A DNA stretch of 64,000 bases, taken from the NCBI GenBank assembly GCA_029960045.1, contig JASCOV010000004.1, forward strand, positions 186,001-250,000. The letters are read 5' to 3'. The notes beneath the pieces are model-generated. The model worked only from the letters and a program-made list of their open reading frames with translations, did no database searches and was not told where the DNA came from. The position numbers and the translations under genes were made by a program. Positions 1-8,435 of the stretch are shown here, one piece after another; the first letter of the stretch is position 1, and every line of letters begins with the position of its first letter. This DNA comes from Flavobacteriaceae bacterium PS02293. Its GTDB lineage: Bacteria > Bacteroidota > Bacteroidia > Flavobacteriales > Weeksellaceae.

Positions 1-357
1 GGTGTTAAAAGATTTATCACAGTTGGTGGAGCAGGAAGTCTGTTCGTCGATGGAAATCAATTGGTAGATGGTTCGGATTTCCCTGCTGACATCAAGCCAG
101 GCGCAACTGCAGCTAGAGATTATCTGAATGAAATCAAGAAAAACGAAACTTTGGACTGGACATTTTTCTCTCCGGCAATTGAGATGCATCCGGGAACGGC
201 TGGCGTAAGAGTCGGAACTTACAGAACAGCTTTGGAAAATCCGGTTTTCAATGAAGAGGGAAGAAGCATTCTTTCTGTAGAAGACGTTGCCGTAGCTTTG
301 GTAGATGAATTAGAGCAGAATAACTTCGTGAAACAACGTTTTACTGCTGCTTATTAA
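1..357 (+). CDS. NAD(P)H-binding (NmrA/YwnB-like) oxidoreductase, 3' part
   Basis: The 5' end lies outside the window; frame 1 is open from base 1 and gives the last 118 residues. The fragment opens with GVKRFITVGGAGS, which is the central strand and Ser/Gly loop of the atypical SDR / NmrA-like NAD(P)-binding proteins (YwnB or YhfK type), followed by a TFFSPA stretch and a C-terminal helix with SVEDVAVALVDELE, both usual in this family. The Rossmann glycine motif would be upstream and is not visible. Role: probably a cytosolic NAD(P)-dependent reductase or redox sensor of unknown substrate. It is followed by an interspersed repeat and a bidirectional hairpin, so it ends its own transcript against the convergent amylase gene. 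The family is clear; the substrate is unknown. Confidence 0.75.
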   Translation, partial: GVKRFITVGGAGSLFVDGNQLVDGSDFPADIKPGATAARDYLNEIKKNETLDWTFFSPAIEMHPGTAGVRVGTYRTALENPVFNEEGRSILSVEDVAVALVDELEQNNFVKQRFTAAY

Positions 358-365
358 TAATATTA

Positions 366-471
366 TTTGGACAGCTTTTCCGCCTTCCACTCCCAATCTT
401 TTTTGCGGAAAATTTCCCTTCAATTGAACTTGATTACACGCAAAAAAGGATTTCCGTTCAAGTCGGGCTGC
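366..471 (+). repeat. Interspersed hairpin repeat, copy A
   Basis: About 106 bp. The left end reads TTTGGACAGC then CCGCCTTCCACTCCCAATC; the right end reads GCAAAAAAGGATTTCCG then CGGGCTGC. Outer GCAGC/GCTGC and inner CTTTTTTGC/GCAAAAAAG arms can pair, giving an imperfect hairpin with a variable loop. Other copies: 11328, 43639, 48139 and, inverted, 37297. Confidence 0.8.
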
Positions 472-515
472 GGCGATTCAGTTCCAAATTTTGCTTTGGC
501 AATTCAATATAAAAC

Positions 516-547
516 AAAAACCTTTCAACAATTGCTGAAAGGTTTTT
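516..547. terminator. Bidirectional terminator hairpin
   Basis: AAAAACCTTTCA and TGAAAGGTTTTT form a 12-bp stem with an 8-nt loop, between two convergent genes. It has a T run on either strand, so it can serve both. Confidence 0.75.
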
Positions 548-561
548 CTAGTTTTTATTTA

Positions 562-587
562 TGTCACGCTGAGCGGAGTCGAAGCGC
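562..587. repeat. Short GAGTCGAAG-type intergenic repeat
   Basis: Contains CTGAGCGGAGTCGAAG (569-584), the same 16-mer found as an inverted pair at 20504-20563. It touches the stop codon end of the amylase gene. Confidence 0.7.
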
Positions 588-1931
588 TTATTTCTCGTAA
601 ACCAAATATCCAAAAGATTCAAGACTTACATCAGAACCTTTTATCAACTCAGACTTGCTCTTTGTAAACACATTCTTGAAACTTCCCACAGAATTATCAT
701 CTTCCAATTTGAAATTGACAGGATCTTTTGTGGTATTAATCAAAACCAAAACTTCACGTTCTCCATTTTTTCTGAGGTAAGCAAGGATTTTGTCATTTGC
801 TGTGGTGTTTACCCAAAAAGTAGTTACTGCAGGGTCACCACCTCGAAGCGCAGGATTTTCCGATTTCAAAGCAAACAACGTTTTGTAGAAATCTTCCAGT
901 TCATATTTGCCTGTCCACGGGATTGGATCTTTCTCAAAGAATTCCAATCGTTTGGTTTTCATTGGTAATTCTTGTCCGTTGTAGAGTAGCGGAACACCAT
1001 TCCAAGTTGCTGAGAAAACCGCCAATGCCGGTGCGAAATCGCCATATTTTTCATATTCCGTTCCGTTCCAGGAGTTTTCGTCGTGGTTGCTTGTGAACCA
1101 AGCTCTCATTGAGTTGTCTCCGATTTTTGAATATTGCTCCAAAAGATTCTTCAAATCCGAAAGTGGAAGATGTTTTTGATAGAAATCTTGAGACAAATGC
1201 ATCCATTTCCAGCTGTAACTTGCATCAAAAACTTTTCCATACTCAGGAGCTTCTAACTCATCAAACTCGCCTAAAAAGAAAAGAGGTTTCAGTTTTTCCA
1301 CTTCCGGTCTTGCCTGCTGCCAGAAATCGACTTCTACCCAGCTTGCAAGGTCGCAACGGAATCCATCGATGTTGGTTTCTTTTACCCAGTATTTCATAGC
1401 GTCTATCATTGCCAGACGCATTTCTTTATTAGAATAATCCAATTCGATAATATCATCCATTCCGCTGGCTTTGTGGAAACTTCCGTCGGCATCTTTCAGA
1501 TAATATTCAGGGTGTGATTTTGTCCAGACGTGATCCCAGCCTGTGTGATTTGCGACCCAGTCAATAATCACTTTGAATCCCATTTTGTGCGCTTCATCCA
1601 CCAGATGTTTGAAGTTTTCCAAAGTTCCGAACTCAGGATTGATGGTTGTATAATCGTAAGCTGCATATTGGCTTCCCAGACTTCCTTTTTTGTTGAGCTG
1701 TGCAATTGGCGTGATTGGCATAAACCAAAGCGTTTCTATACCCATTTTTTTCAGTCTTGGAAGTTCTTTTTCGAAAGCAGCAAAAGTTCCTTCTTGTGTA
1801 TATTGTCTTACATTAACTTCGTAGATGTTGGTAGTTCGTTTCCAATCTTGTGGGTTTTCCATAGTTTGATTCTGGGTTTTACAGGATAATAATATTGCGG
1901 CAAGCGCCGGAAGAAGAATCAGCTTTTTCAT
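588..1931 (-). CDS. Alpha-amylase family (GH13) lipoprotein
   Basis: 447-residue glycoside hydrolase of family 13, predicted to cleave alpha-glucans (starch or maltodextrin) outside the cytoplasm. The N-terminus is a lipoprotein signal with lipobox LLSC (Cys17), so it should be anchored in the envelope. The four GH13 regions are visible: DWVANH (about 124-129), GFRCD with the presumed nucleophile Asp194, FLGEF with the acid/base Glu222, and SNHDE with the transition-state Asp284. The length suits a single (beta/alpha)8 barrel plus a short C-terminal beta domain (from about 370), without starch-binding modules. It is a single-gene unit, convergent with the first gene. Known: Bacteroidota use such lipoproteins at the cell surface. 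Inference: it may supply glucose for the glycogen operon at 27.8 kb, though the two are not linked. Confidence 0.9.
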   Translation of the reverse strand: MKKLILLPALAAILLSCKTQNQTMENPQDWKRTTNIYEVNVRQYTQEGTFAAFEKELPRLKKMGIETLWFMPITPIAQLNKKGSLGSQYAAYDYTTINPEFGTLENFKHLVDEAHKMGFKVIIDWVANHTGWDHVWTKSHPEYYLKDADGSFHKASGMDDIIELDYSNKEMRLAMIDAMKYWVKETNIDGFRCDLASWVEVDFWQQARPEVEKLKPLFFLGEFDELEAPEYGKVFDASYSWKWMHLSQDFYQKHLPLSDLKNLLEQYSKIGDNSMRAWFTSNHDENSWNGTEYEKYGDFAPALAVFSATWNGVPLLYNGQELPMKTKRLEFFEKDPIPWTGKYELEDFYKTLFALKSENPALRGGDPAVTTFWVNTTANDKILAYLRKNGEREVLVLINTTKDPVNFKLEDDNSVGSFKNVFTKSKSELIKGSDVSLESFGYLVYEK

Positions 1932-2168
1932 TCTAAAATTGTTTCTCTTGAGGTTGTGAATTCTTGTTGTCTATTCTGTAAATGTAATAAAAATAAAAAA
2001 GCTCGAGAAGTGTGGGCTTGTTAATGTTTTATAAAACTTAATTCTTAAGTAACGACAGATTATTTCGATTATTCTTGTGAGGCTAAATTTTAGGAAAACT
2101 TTAATATTAATTAAATCATAAAGGTATCATTGTTGCATAATGAAGCAATGAAACATTAATACAAAATC

Positions 2169-2960
2169 ATGTCAAATTTTAAAGGAAAAATAATCATAGT
2201 TACTGGTGCAGCAATGGGTTTAGGATATGCAGCTGCGGAATCATTGGCATCAAAAGGTGCAGATCTTACATTAGTAGATTATAATGAAGAAGCTTTGGAT
2301 AAAGCTAAAACGGAATTAAAATCAAAATATCCGGAAAGTAAATTTCTAACCGTAAAAGCAGACGTTTCTGTAGAGGAACAAGTGAAAAATTATGTGGATG
2401 AAACAATTAAGGAATTCGGGAAAGTAGATGGTCTTTATAATAATGCAGGCATCGAAGGAAAGCAAGCTCCATTGGTAGATTACGATATTGAAGTTTTCAA
2501 AAAAGTAATTGATATTAATCTACTGGGTGTTTACTACGGAATGAAATATATTATTCCTGAACTTCAGAAAAATGGCGGTGGAAGAATTGTGAATGTAGCT
2601 TCTGTCGGTGGAATAAGAGGTGTAGCAAATCAAACGGCTTATGTGGCAACAAAACATGCAGTGGCTGGAATGACGAAAAACGCCGCTTTGGAATACGGAA
2701 AGTATAATATCCTTACCAATGCCATTGCGCCTGGAGCAATTTTGACACCAATGGTTGCAGAAGCTTTTAATCAAGTGAATCCAGCAGATCCAAAAGCCGC
2801 TGAAGCAGAATATGCATCACGAAATCCTACCAGAAAACTCGGAGACCCGAAAGATGTTGGGAATTTGGTTGCCTATCTTTTAAGCGATGAAAATGGATAT
2901 GTTTCCGGTCAAGTCATAGCTATTGATGGGGGAGAATCTAATATGTACGGGAATCCATAA
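2169..2960 (+). CDS. SDR family NAD(P)-dependent oxidoreductase
   Basis: 263-residue classical short-chain dehydrogenase/reductase. The cofactor motif TGAAMGLG (12-19), the acidic Asp37 after the second strand (favouring NAD over NADP), the NNAG motif (91-94) and the catalytic set Ser145, Tyr158 and Lys162 (YVATK) are all present. The C-terminus SGQVIAIDGG is typical of the FabG-like/glucose-dehydrogenase branch. The start is the ATG directly after an AT-rich leader; no strong Shine-Dalgarno is seen, as usual in the phylum. It stands alone, with its own terminator at 3000-3029. The substrate cannot be told from the sequence. Confidence 0.9.
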   Translation: MSNFKGKIIIVTGAAMGLGYAAAESLASKGADLTLVDYNEEALDKAKTELKSKYPESKFLTVKADVSVEEQVKNYVDETIKEFGKVDGLYNNAGIEGKQAPLVDYDIEVFKKVIDINLLGVYYGMKYIIPELQKNGGGRIVNVASVGGIRGVANQTAYVATKHAVAGMTKNAALEYGKYNILTNAIAPGAILTPMVAEAFNQVNPADPKAAEAEYASRNPTRKLGDPKDVGNLVAYLLSDENGYVSGQVIAIDGGESNMYGNP

Positions 2961-2999
2961 GAGAATATTAAGTTTTTAGTTTAGTTTTTAGTTAGTGAA

Positions 3000-3029
3000 A
3001 AATGCCTGCAGAAATGCGGGCATTTTTTT
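3000..3029 (+). terminator. Rho-independent terminator after the SDR gene
   Basis: ATGCCTGC and GCGGGCAT pair (one G-U) around a 6-nt loop and are followed by seven T. Confidence 0.8.
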
Positions 3030-3094
3030 GTTTTAAGACTACTTGCACATTTTTTGTTTATCATTTACGAATCTCTATCCGTAAAAATAATTCA

Positions 3095-3733
3095 ATGAAA
3101 AATTTCATTCTAATTTCCAGCCTGTTTCTGATTGTCTCCTGCAAAAAAGATAATGAAGAGGAGGCTTCTGTTAATTCAAACGCTATCAGTTCAAAGGTAA
3201 AATCACATTCACTTAGTTTAGAAAGAGATTTAAAGTCCATCAATGGCATTAAACAGGAATATGCTTTGGTCAATGCGCAATTAATTGAAAAGAAATTAGA
3301 TTCTGTAAGCTTTAAATATGAATGCGAGGAAACTTCAGGAAATGTGGTTTATTATTCTGAGAAAGGAAAGTTGAAAGTGATTAAACATTTTCAGGCAGAC
3401 AGTCATTTTTCTTCAAACGAAAATTATTTTGTGAATGATGGGAAGCCTTATTTTATATTCAAAGATGATACAGTCTGGAGTTTTGATGGCGGAACTCCCG
3501 AAAAACCTGTAACAAAAGATAATGTGACTGAACAGCGATTTTATATTGTAAATAATCAAATAATCCAGTGTCTTGAGAAAAAATATACTTTGAAATCCAA
3601 TTCTTCCGAGAATCCAAAATCTGAAAATATTCCGAGTAAGGAGATGAAGAATTGCTCAATTGCGGAATTGCAGAAGAGTTTTGAATTGTTGATGAAGAAT
3701 AAGGATAGGAGAGATGGTGGGAAGTGTCTTTAG
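3095..3733 (+). CDS. Hypothetical lipoprotein
   Basis: 212-residue protein of unrecognised family. I chose the ATG at 3095 rather than the longer reading frame from 3002, because that earlier ATG lies inside the terminator of the preceding gene while the 3095 start gives a clean lipoprotein signal (MKNFILISSLFLIVSC, Cys16). The mature part is hydrophilic and Lys/Glu/Ser-rich with a region of short beta-like segments (FVNDGKPYFIFKDDTVWSF), and no motif I can name. It is probably an outer-membrane or periplasmic lipoprotein. The bidirectional terminator at 3747-3770 follows. Confidence 0.7.
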   Translation: MKNFILISSLFLIVSCKKDNEEEASVNSNAISSKVKSHSLSLERDLKSINGIKQEYALVNAQLIEKKLDSVSFKYECEETSGNVVYYSEKGKLKVIKHFQADSHFSSNENYFVNDGKPYFIFKDDTVWSFDGGTPEKPVTKDNVTEQRFYIVNNQIIQCLEKKYTLKSNSSENPKSENIPSKEMKNCSIAELQKSFELLMKNKDRRDGGKCL

Positions 3734-3746
3734 ATTTTGAATAAAA

Positions 3747-3775
3747 AAAGCCCGAAAAAATTCGGGCTTTAAAAT
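3747..3775. terminator. Bidirectional terminator
   Basis: AAAGCCCGAA and TTCGGGCTTT form a perfect 10-bp stem with a 4-nt loop between convergent genes; A and T runs flank it on both sides. Confidence 0.85.
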
Positions 3776-3792
3776 ATATTTTAGAAAGAATC

Positions 3793-4380
3793 TTAATCTT
3801 CATCGTCTTCTTCGAAAACGTCGTTGTAGCCATCTTCTTCCTCGTCATCGTTGAAATCATCATCATCCTCGTCGGCAAAACTACTTGCTTTGAACTCAGA
3901 TTCGAAATCTCCAAAATCATCATCCAACAGAGGCATTGCAGAATTTTTACTTTTTCCGGTGGAAGAACCGGTTTTGCTTGGCGCTTTCAATGGAGCGTTT
4001 CCAAATCGGTAAACCGTAGTCGGATAGTTGATCGCTACTTTTTCGTCAACGATTTCCAAAAGCTCACAGAAGAAATCCCAAAGCTCTATGAACCCGTACT
4101 GGAATCTCATTTTCTCTCCAACAGCAGGGAAACCTTCCGGCAGATAGATGTCAGACATTATTTCGCCATCGCCATCATCACTCATATCTTCCAAAGGAAT
4201 TGCACGGCCTTCATTCCATTCATCATCAGAAAAATAAAAAGAAGACAACTCTTCGCCTGGCAAACTGAACGCACTTTTGATACCCAACTGCAGATTCCAA
4301 AGTGTTTGTTTTTCTTTCACTTCGATGTCTCGGAAGATCGTATCCTTTGCGTCTAGAATTACTCTTATCTTATAAACCAT
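3793..4380 (-). CDS. PRiA4_ORF3-like protein (IS1096 TnpR-like family) with acidic tail
   Basis: 195 residues. The first ~130 residues (VYKIRVILDAKDTIFRDIEV, then FYFSDDEWNEG and the Asp/Gly/Glu stretch at about 63-75) match the plasmid pRiA4b ORF-3-like family as I recall it, a domain also seen in the passenger gene of IS1096 but common as a chromosomal gene in Bacteroidota. The C-terminal third is a low-complexity, strongly acidic tail (runs of Asp/Glu from about 150 on), which suggests a protein-binding or DNA-mimic surface. There are no transposase genes or terminal inverted repeats nearby, so I do not read it as part of a mobile element. The biochemical function is unknown. Confidence 0.65.
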   Translation of the reverse strand: MVYKIRVILDAKDTIFRDIEVKEKQTLWNLQLGIKSAFSLPGEELSSFYFSDDEWNEGRAIPLEDMSDDGDGEIMSDIYLPEGFPAVGEKMRFQYGFIELWDFFCELLEIVDEKVAINYPTTVYRFGNAPLKAPSKTGSSTGKSKNSAMPLLDDDFGDFESEFKASSFADEDDDDFNDDEEEDGYNDVFEEDDED

Positions 4381-4511
4381 TGTTGTTTTACTTTAACTTT
4401 ATTAGCTTGATTAATGTTGCAAATATAAAACAAATGAAATTCCATAAAAATTTCTAGTAAATTTTTTTTCAAAAAAATTTTTTATAAATTCAGCGATTTG
4501 GAAGCTGCAAA

Positions 4512-5600
4512 TTAATCTGCAAAATTGGCTTTCGTTTTCTTAATCTTTTCTAATGATGATTTTGCCAGTTTGAATTTGAATTTGGTTCCGGAAAGATAAA
4601 CGCTTTCTACGATTATTGTCTGTTTATGAGCTTCCAAGATGTGTTTTACAATGGCCAAACCAAGTCCGGATCCACCTTCTTTTCTATTTCGGCTGGACTC
4701 TACACGGTAAAAACGTTCGAAAATTCTAGGTAGATTTTCCGGTTTTATTCCCATTCCGTTGTCTTCTACAGAGATGTGGATACTTTTTGTACCTTCTCTT
4801 GTGGAAACTATGATTTGCGCTTCTTCACGGTTAGCATATTTCACTGCATTTGAGATCAAATTAATCAAAACCTGAGAAATTTTCTGTTTGTCTCCAAAAA
4901 CGAATAATTGTGACTGAGTTGTCTGTAATTGCATCGTCATAGATTGTCTTTCGGCTTCCATTTCCAAAAGATCAAATATTTCCTGAATCAAATGGTTGAT
5001 GTCAAACGTGCTGAATTTCAGATTAATTTGGCCAGATTCGAAACGATTGATCATATCCAGATCTTTCACGATGTTGAGTAACCGCTCTACAGAGCTGTCA
5101 ATTCTTTGAAGATATTTGTCCCGAATGCTGAGATCTTCCACACCGCCATCACGCAAAGTTTCAATATATCCCTGAATAGAAAATAATGGTGTTTTGAGCT
5201 CGTGAGAAACATTTCCAATGTATTCTTTACGATAGTCTTCCATCTCCTTCATCAGATCCATTTCGGCATTTTTCTGATTCATCTCGTGCATCTTTTCTCC
5301 AAGTTCTTTGAAGCCGAGATCTGTATCGTAATCGTGGATGATATCTTCCGGAAGGATATTCGTAATCCTTCTAATCTGATTTTTACTATAAAAACTGAAC
5401 AAAAATTCCAGAACGAAATAATTAAGCACAAATAAAAACCAAAGTGTAAAGACCAGAAAATAATTGAAATCTCTGGTTTTGAAATAAATGTCGTCAGTAT
5501 AAAACTCAAACATCAAAACCACACCACCAACTACAGCCACCAATAAAAATGATGCTGCAACAGATATCCAATTGATCTTTACCGAATTCCTAAATCTCAT
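4512..5600 (-). CDS. Sensor histidine kinase (PhoR-like)
   Basis: 362-residue membrane sensor kinase. Two TM segments (about 13-31 and 46-70) enclose a very short loop of about 15 residues, so it has no extracellular sensor domain to speak of; a cytoplasmic linker follows (71-125). The HisKA box NVSHELKTP carries the phosphoacceptor His133. The HATPase domain has an N box (INLISNAVKY), G1 (EDNGMGI) and G2 (GSGLGL). It is the 3' gene of a two-gene unit with the response regulator at 5632 (31 bp apart). Known: this arrangement and domain order fit the PhoR/PhoB class. Inference: phosphate sensing is possible, but no pst or pho gene is near to support it. Confidence 0.88.
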   Translation of the reverse strand: MRFRNSVKINWISVAASFLLVAVVGGVVLMFEFYTDDIYFKTRDFNYFLVFTLWFLFVLNYFVLEFLFSFYSKNQIRRITNILPEDIIHDYDTDLGFKELGEKMHEMNQKNAEMDLMKEMEDYRKEYIGNVSHELKTPLFSIQGYIETLRDGGVEDLSIRDKYLQRIDSSVERLLNIVKDLDMINRFESGQINLKFSTFDINHLIQEIFDLLEMEAERQSMTMQLQTTQSQLFVFGDKQKISQVLINLISNAVKYANREEAQIIVSTREGTKSIHISVEDNGMGIKPENLPRIFERFYRVESSRNRKEGGSGLGLAIVKHILEAHKQTIIVESVYLSGTKFKFKLAKSSLEKIKKTKANFAD

Positions 5601-5631
5601 TTCAAAAAAAAGATTTTCTTTTCAGAAAACC

Positions 5632-6309
5632 TTAAACTACTAATTTATAACCTATTCCTTTGAGTGTCTGGATGGTGTTTATCCCCAGTTTCTCTCGTAA
5701 TCTACGAATATGAACGTCAATTGTTCTTTCTCCAACAATCACGTCATTTCCCCAAACTCTTTCCAAAATCTCTTCTCTTTTGAAAACTTTCTCTGTGTTG
5801 GAAGCCAAAAGATAAAGCAAATCGAATTCTTTCTTTGGAAGTAAAAACTCTTCTTTCGCTTTTGAAACTTTGAAGTTGTCTTTGTCAATGATCAGATCAC
5901 CGATTTCGATATAATTCGAATTTTCATTGGAATTAGCGCCTAATTGTAAAAGAGCTGCAACTTTGGAAATCAAAACTTTTGGTTTGATCAATTTGACAAT
6001 ATAATCATTTGCTCCAGCTTGATAACCAGCTAATTGGGAAAATTCTTCGCTTCTTGCAGATAAAAATACAATCAGCGTTTTTTGAAGTTCCTTAATTTTT
6101 CTAAGGTCTTGACAGGTTTCGATACCATCTTTTTCCGGCATCATAACGTCTAATAAAATTAAATCTGGCAAAATCTCTTTTGCTTTTGCGATTCCTTCAT
6201 TTCCGTTTCCTGCCGTGAAAACCTGGTAGCCTTCTTTTTCCAAATTATAAGAGATGATTTCCAGGATGTCCTGTTCATCATCAATTAAAAGGATTTTTTT
6301 ACGATTCAT
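5632..6309 (-). CDS. OmpR/PhoB-family response regulator
   Basis: 225 residues. Receiver domain (1-120) with acidic pocket Asp10/Asp11, phosphoacceptor Asp54 in LLDVMMP, Ser84, and Lys106 at the switch position. Lys106 is followed by Leu, not the usual Pro, a small deviation in the KP motif. The C-terminal winged helix (about 130-225) contains the FDLLYLLASN and ERTIDVHIRRLREKLG segments of the Trans_reg_C family. It precedes and is probably co-transcribed with the kinase at 4512. A -7 box TAATTTTG lies upstream on the minus strand (6328-6335) with no recognisable -33 element, which would suit an activated promoter. Confidence 0.9.
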   Translation of the reverse strand: MNRKKILLIDDEQDILEIISYNLEKEGYQVFTAGNGNEGIAKAKEILPDLILLDVMMPEKDGIETCQDLRKIKELQKTLIVFLSARSEEFSQLAGYQAGANDYIVKLIKPKVLISKVAALLQLGANSNENSNYIEIGDLIIDKDNFKVSKAKEEFLLPKKEFDLLYLLASNTEKVFKREEILERVWGNDVIVGERTIDVHIRRLREKLGINTIQTLKGIGYKLVV

Positions 6310-6487
6310 TTCGATTTATTAATATGTCAAAATTAAAAAAATTTGAACTCTATATCACTAAATGTTTAAAGTTCACACAAATTTAACATTTACAAAACAA
6401 AAATGTTACGTTTTCAAATATTTTTTCACATCAATAATTATATCTTTTTATAAAGTAGAATCGTTTCCTTTTTTGAGGAAATTAAGT

Positions 6488-6495
6488 TAAATTTG
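6488..6495 (+). promoter_or_regulatory. -7 box (TANNTTTG) of glnS
   Basis: TAAATTTG, an exact match to the Bacteroidota -7 element, 17 nt before the ATG. A TTG lies only 12 bp upstream, too near for the consensus spacing, so the -33 element is not resolved. Confidence 0.45.
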
Positions 6496-6512
6496 CACCT
6501 CACGTTCAGATT

Positions 6513-8186
6513 ATGGAAGAAGAAGAAAAAAAATCACTCAATTTTATAGAACAAATCATAGAAGATGATATCGAAAATGGCTTGGATGCGTCTAAGCTGC
6601 GTTTCAGATTTCCGCCTGAACCAAACGGTTATCTTCATATTGGTCATACAAAAGCAATCTGTATCAACTTCGGTTTGGGACAGAAATATAATGCGCCTGT
6701 CAACCTTCGTTTCGATGATACAAATCCTGCAAAAGAAGAGCAGGAATTTGTAGATTCTATCAAAACTGATATCCAATGGTTAGGTTTCCAATATGATCAG
6801 GAATTATATACTTCTGATTATTTTGAGCAACTTTACAATTGGGCTGTAGAGCTTATCAAACAAGGAAAAGCTTATGTTGATGAGCAATCTTCGGAAGATA
6901 TTACGGCTCAGAGAAAAACACCTTTTGAAGTTGGAGTAGAATCGCCTTTCCGTAATCGCCCGACTGAAGAAAGTCTTGAGCTTTTTGAGAAAATGAAAAA
7001 CGGAGAATTCGACAAAGGTGCAATGAGTTTGCGTGCAAAGATCGATATGGCTTCCCCGAATATGAATATGCGTGACCCTGTGATGTACAGAATCTTAAAA
7101 GAACCGCATCACAGAACAGGAGAAAAATGGAAGATCTATCCTATGTACGATTGGGCTCACGGAGAATCTGATTATATCGAGCAAATTTCACATTCATTAT
7201 GTTCACTGGAATTCGAAAACCACCGTCCGCTGTACGAATGGTATTTGGATCAAGTGTATGATAACGAAAGTGTTGCACCAAAGCAGAGAGAATTTGCAAG
7301 GATGAACGTTTCTTATATGGTAACTTCCAAAAGGAAACTCCAAAGATTGGTAGAAGAAGGTGTAACAACAGGTTGGGACGATCCGAGAATGCCGACTATT
7401 TCGGGATTAAGAAGAAAAGGATATACACCTACTTCAATCAAAAATTTTATTGAGAAAGTTGGTGTTGCAAAACGAGAGAACTTGATTGATATTCAGTTAT
7501 TGGAATTTTGCGTGAGAGAAGATCTTAACAAGGTTTCAACTCGAGTAATGGCGGTTGTAAATCCAGTAAAATTAATCATCGAAAATTATCCTGAAGATAA
7601 AGAAGAATGGCTGGAAACTGAAAATAATCCTGAGGATGAAAACGCAGGAACAAGACAAGTGCCTTTTTCCAGAGAAATCTACATCGAAAGAGAAGATTTC
7701 AAAGAAGAAGCGGATAAGAAATTTTTCCGATTGAAACTGGACGGAGAAGTTCGTTTGAAAGCAGGATATATCATTAAAGCTGAACGTGTTGAGAAAGATG
7801 CTGATGGCGAAATCACTACAATCTATGCAACTTATGATGAAGATTCAAAATCTGGAAGCGGAACTGAGGCAAGCCTTAGAAAAGTGAAAGGAACACTTCA
7901 TTGGGTTTCTGCAAAACACGCTTTGCCAATAGAAATCAGAACTTACGAGAGATTGTTCACAACAGAACAACCGGATGCTGAGAAAGAAGTTGATTTTATC
8001 CAATTCATCAATCCTGAATCCTTAAATGTAACACACGGATTTGCTGAACCGAGTTTGAAAGATGCAACTTTGGAAGACCATTTCCAATTCCAAAGAATTG
8101 GATATTATAAAAAAGACAGAGACTCTTCTGATGAGATTTTGGTCTTCAACAGAACTGTGACTTTGAAGGATGGTTATAAACCTTAA
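6513..8186 (+). CDS. glnS: Glutamine--tRNA ligase
   Basis: 557-residue class I aminoacyl-tRNA synthetase that charges tRNA-Gln. The HIGH motif is at 42-45 (LHIGH in PEPNGYLHIGH) and the KMSKS-like loop at about 269-276 (MVTSKRKL, matching the VMSKRKL form of GlnRS). DPRMPTISGLRRKG and the two C-terminal beta-barrel anticodon domains (from about 345) are typical of GlnRS rather than GluRS. Length is normal for the family. Presence of GlnRS means this organism need not rely on the Glu-tRNA-Gln amidotransferase route for glutamine. It is a single gene, divergent from the two-component pair. Confidence 0.97.
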   Translation: MEEEEKKSLNFIEQIIEDDIENGLDASKLRFRFPPEPNGYLHIGHTKAICINFGLGQKYNAPVNLRFDDTNPAKEEQEFVDSIKTDIQWLGFQYDQELYTSDYFEQLYNWAVELIKQGKAYVDEQSSEDITAQRKTPFEVGVESPFRNRPTEESLELFEKMKNGEFDKGAMSLRAKIDMASPNMNMRDPVMYRILKEPHHRTGEKWKIYPMYDWAHGESDYIEQISHSLCSLEFENHRPLYEWYLDQVYDNESVAPKQREFARMNVSYMVTSKRKLQRLVEEGVTTGWDDPRMPTISGLRRKGYTPTSIKNFIEKVGVAKRENLIDIQLLEFCVREDLNKVSTRVMAVVNPVKLIIENYPEDKEEWLETENNPEDENAGTRQVPFSREIYIEREDFKEEADKKFFRLKLDGEVRLKAGYIIKAERVEKDADGEITTIYATYDEDSKSGSGTEASLRKVKGTLHWVSAKHALPIEIRTYERLFTTEQPDAEKEVDFIQFINPESLNVTHGFAEPSLKDATLEDHFQFQRIGYYKKDRDSSDEILVFNRTVTLKDGYKP

Positions 8187-8267
8187 TTAACGATTTAAGT
8201 TTCAATATTTTTTGAATTATAATGTATCGAAATAAATTGTAAATTTGATTAAACAAAGGAAGTACGA

Positions 8268-8435
8268 ATGACAGTAATTATAGATAAAAATAATTCCAAA
8301 AATGTTTCAAAAATCCTCAAAGAAAAGCTTCAAAAAAGCAATTCCAAAGGAAATCTGGCTAATCATTTTGGGAAATTGAAAAGAGATATTGACGGTCTGA
8401 AATATCAAATTGCAATAAGAGAAGATGAAGATTGA
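8268..8435 (+). CDS. Small antitoxin of a PIN toxin-antitoxin pair
   Basis: A 55-codon reading frame starting MTVIIDKNNSKNVSKIL, with the segment NLANHFGKLKRDIDGL in the second half. It resembles the short Bacteroidota antitoxins (DUF2683-like) found just before PIN-domain toxins, as I recall that family. It is basic and helix-prone, and its last 11 bases overlap the toxin start, the translational coupling expected of type II toxin-antitoxin genes. A TAAATTTG -7 box lies at 8240-8247. Role by analogy: DNA-binding N-terminal part plus a C-terminal segment that blocks the toxin active site. Confidence 0.7.
   Translation: MTVIIDKNNSKNVSKILKEKLQKSNSKGNLANHFGKLKRDIDGLKYQIAIREDED

Noticed and set aside
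367..600. 77-codon frame over repeat copy A and the GAGTCGAAG repeat
   Set aside because: It lies entirely in repeated intergenic DNA and a terminator hairpin, and its C-terminus is the typical spurious HAERSRS peptide.
3002..3094. Upstream start for the lipoprotein at 3095
   Set aside because: That start falls inside the terminator hairpin of the SDR gene, while the ATG at 3095 gives a normal lipoprotein signal.
3793..4380. Insertion-sequence remnant because of the IS1096 TnpR-like domain
   Set aside because: No transposase, inverted repeats or target duplications are visible; the domain is common in chromosomal genes of the phylum.
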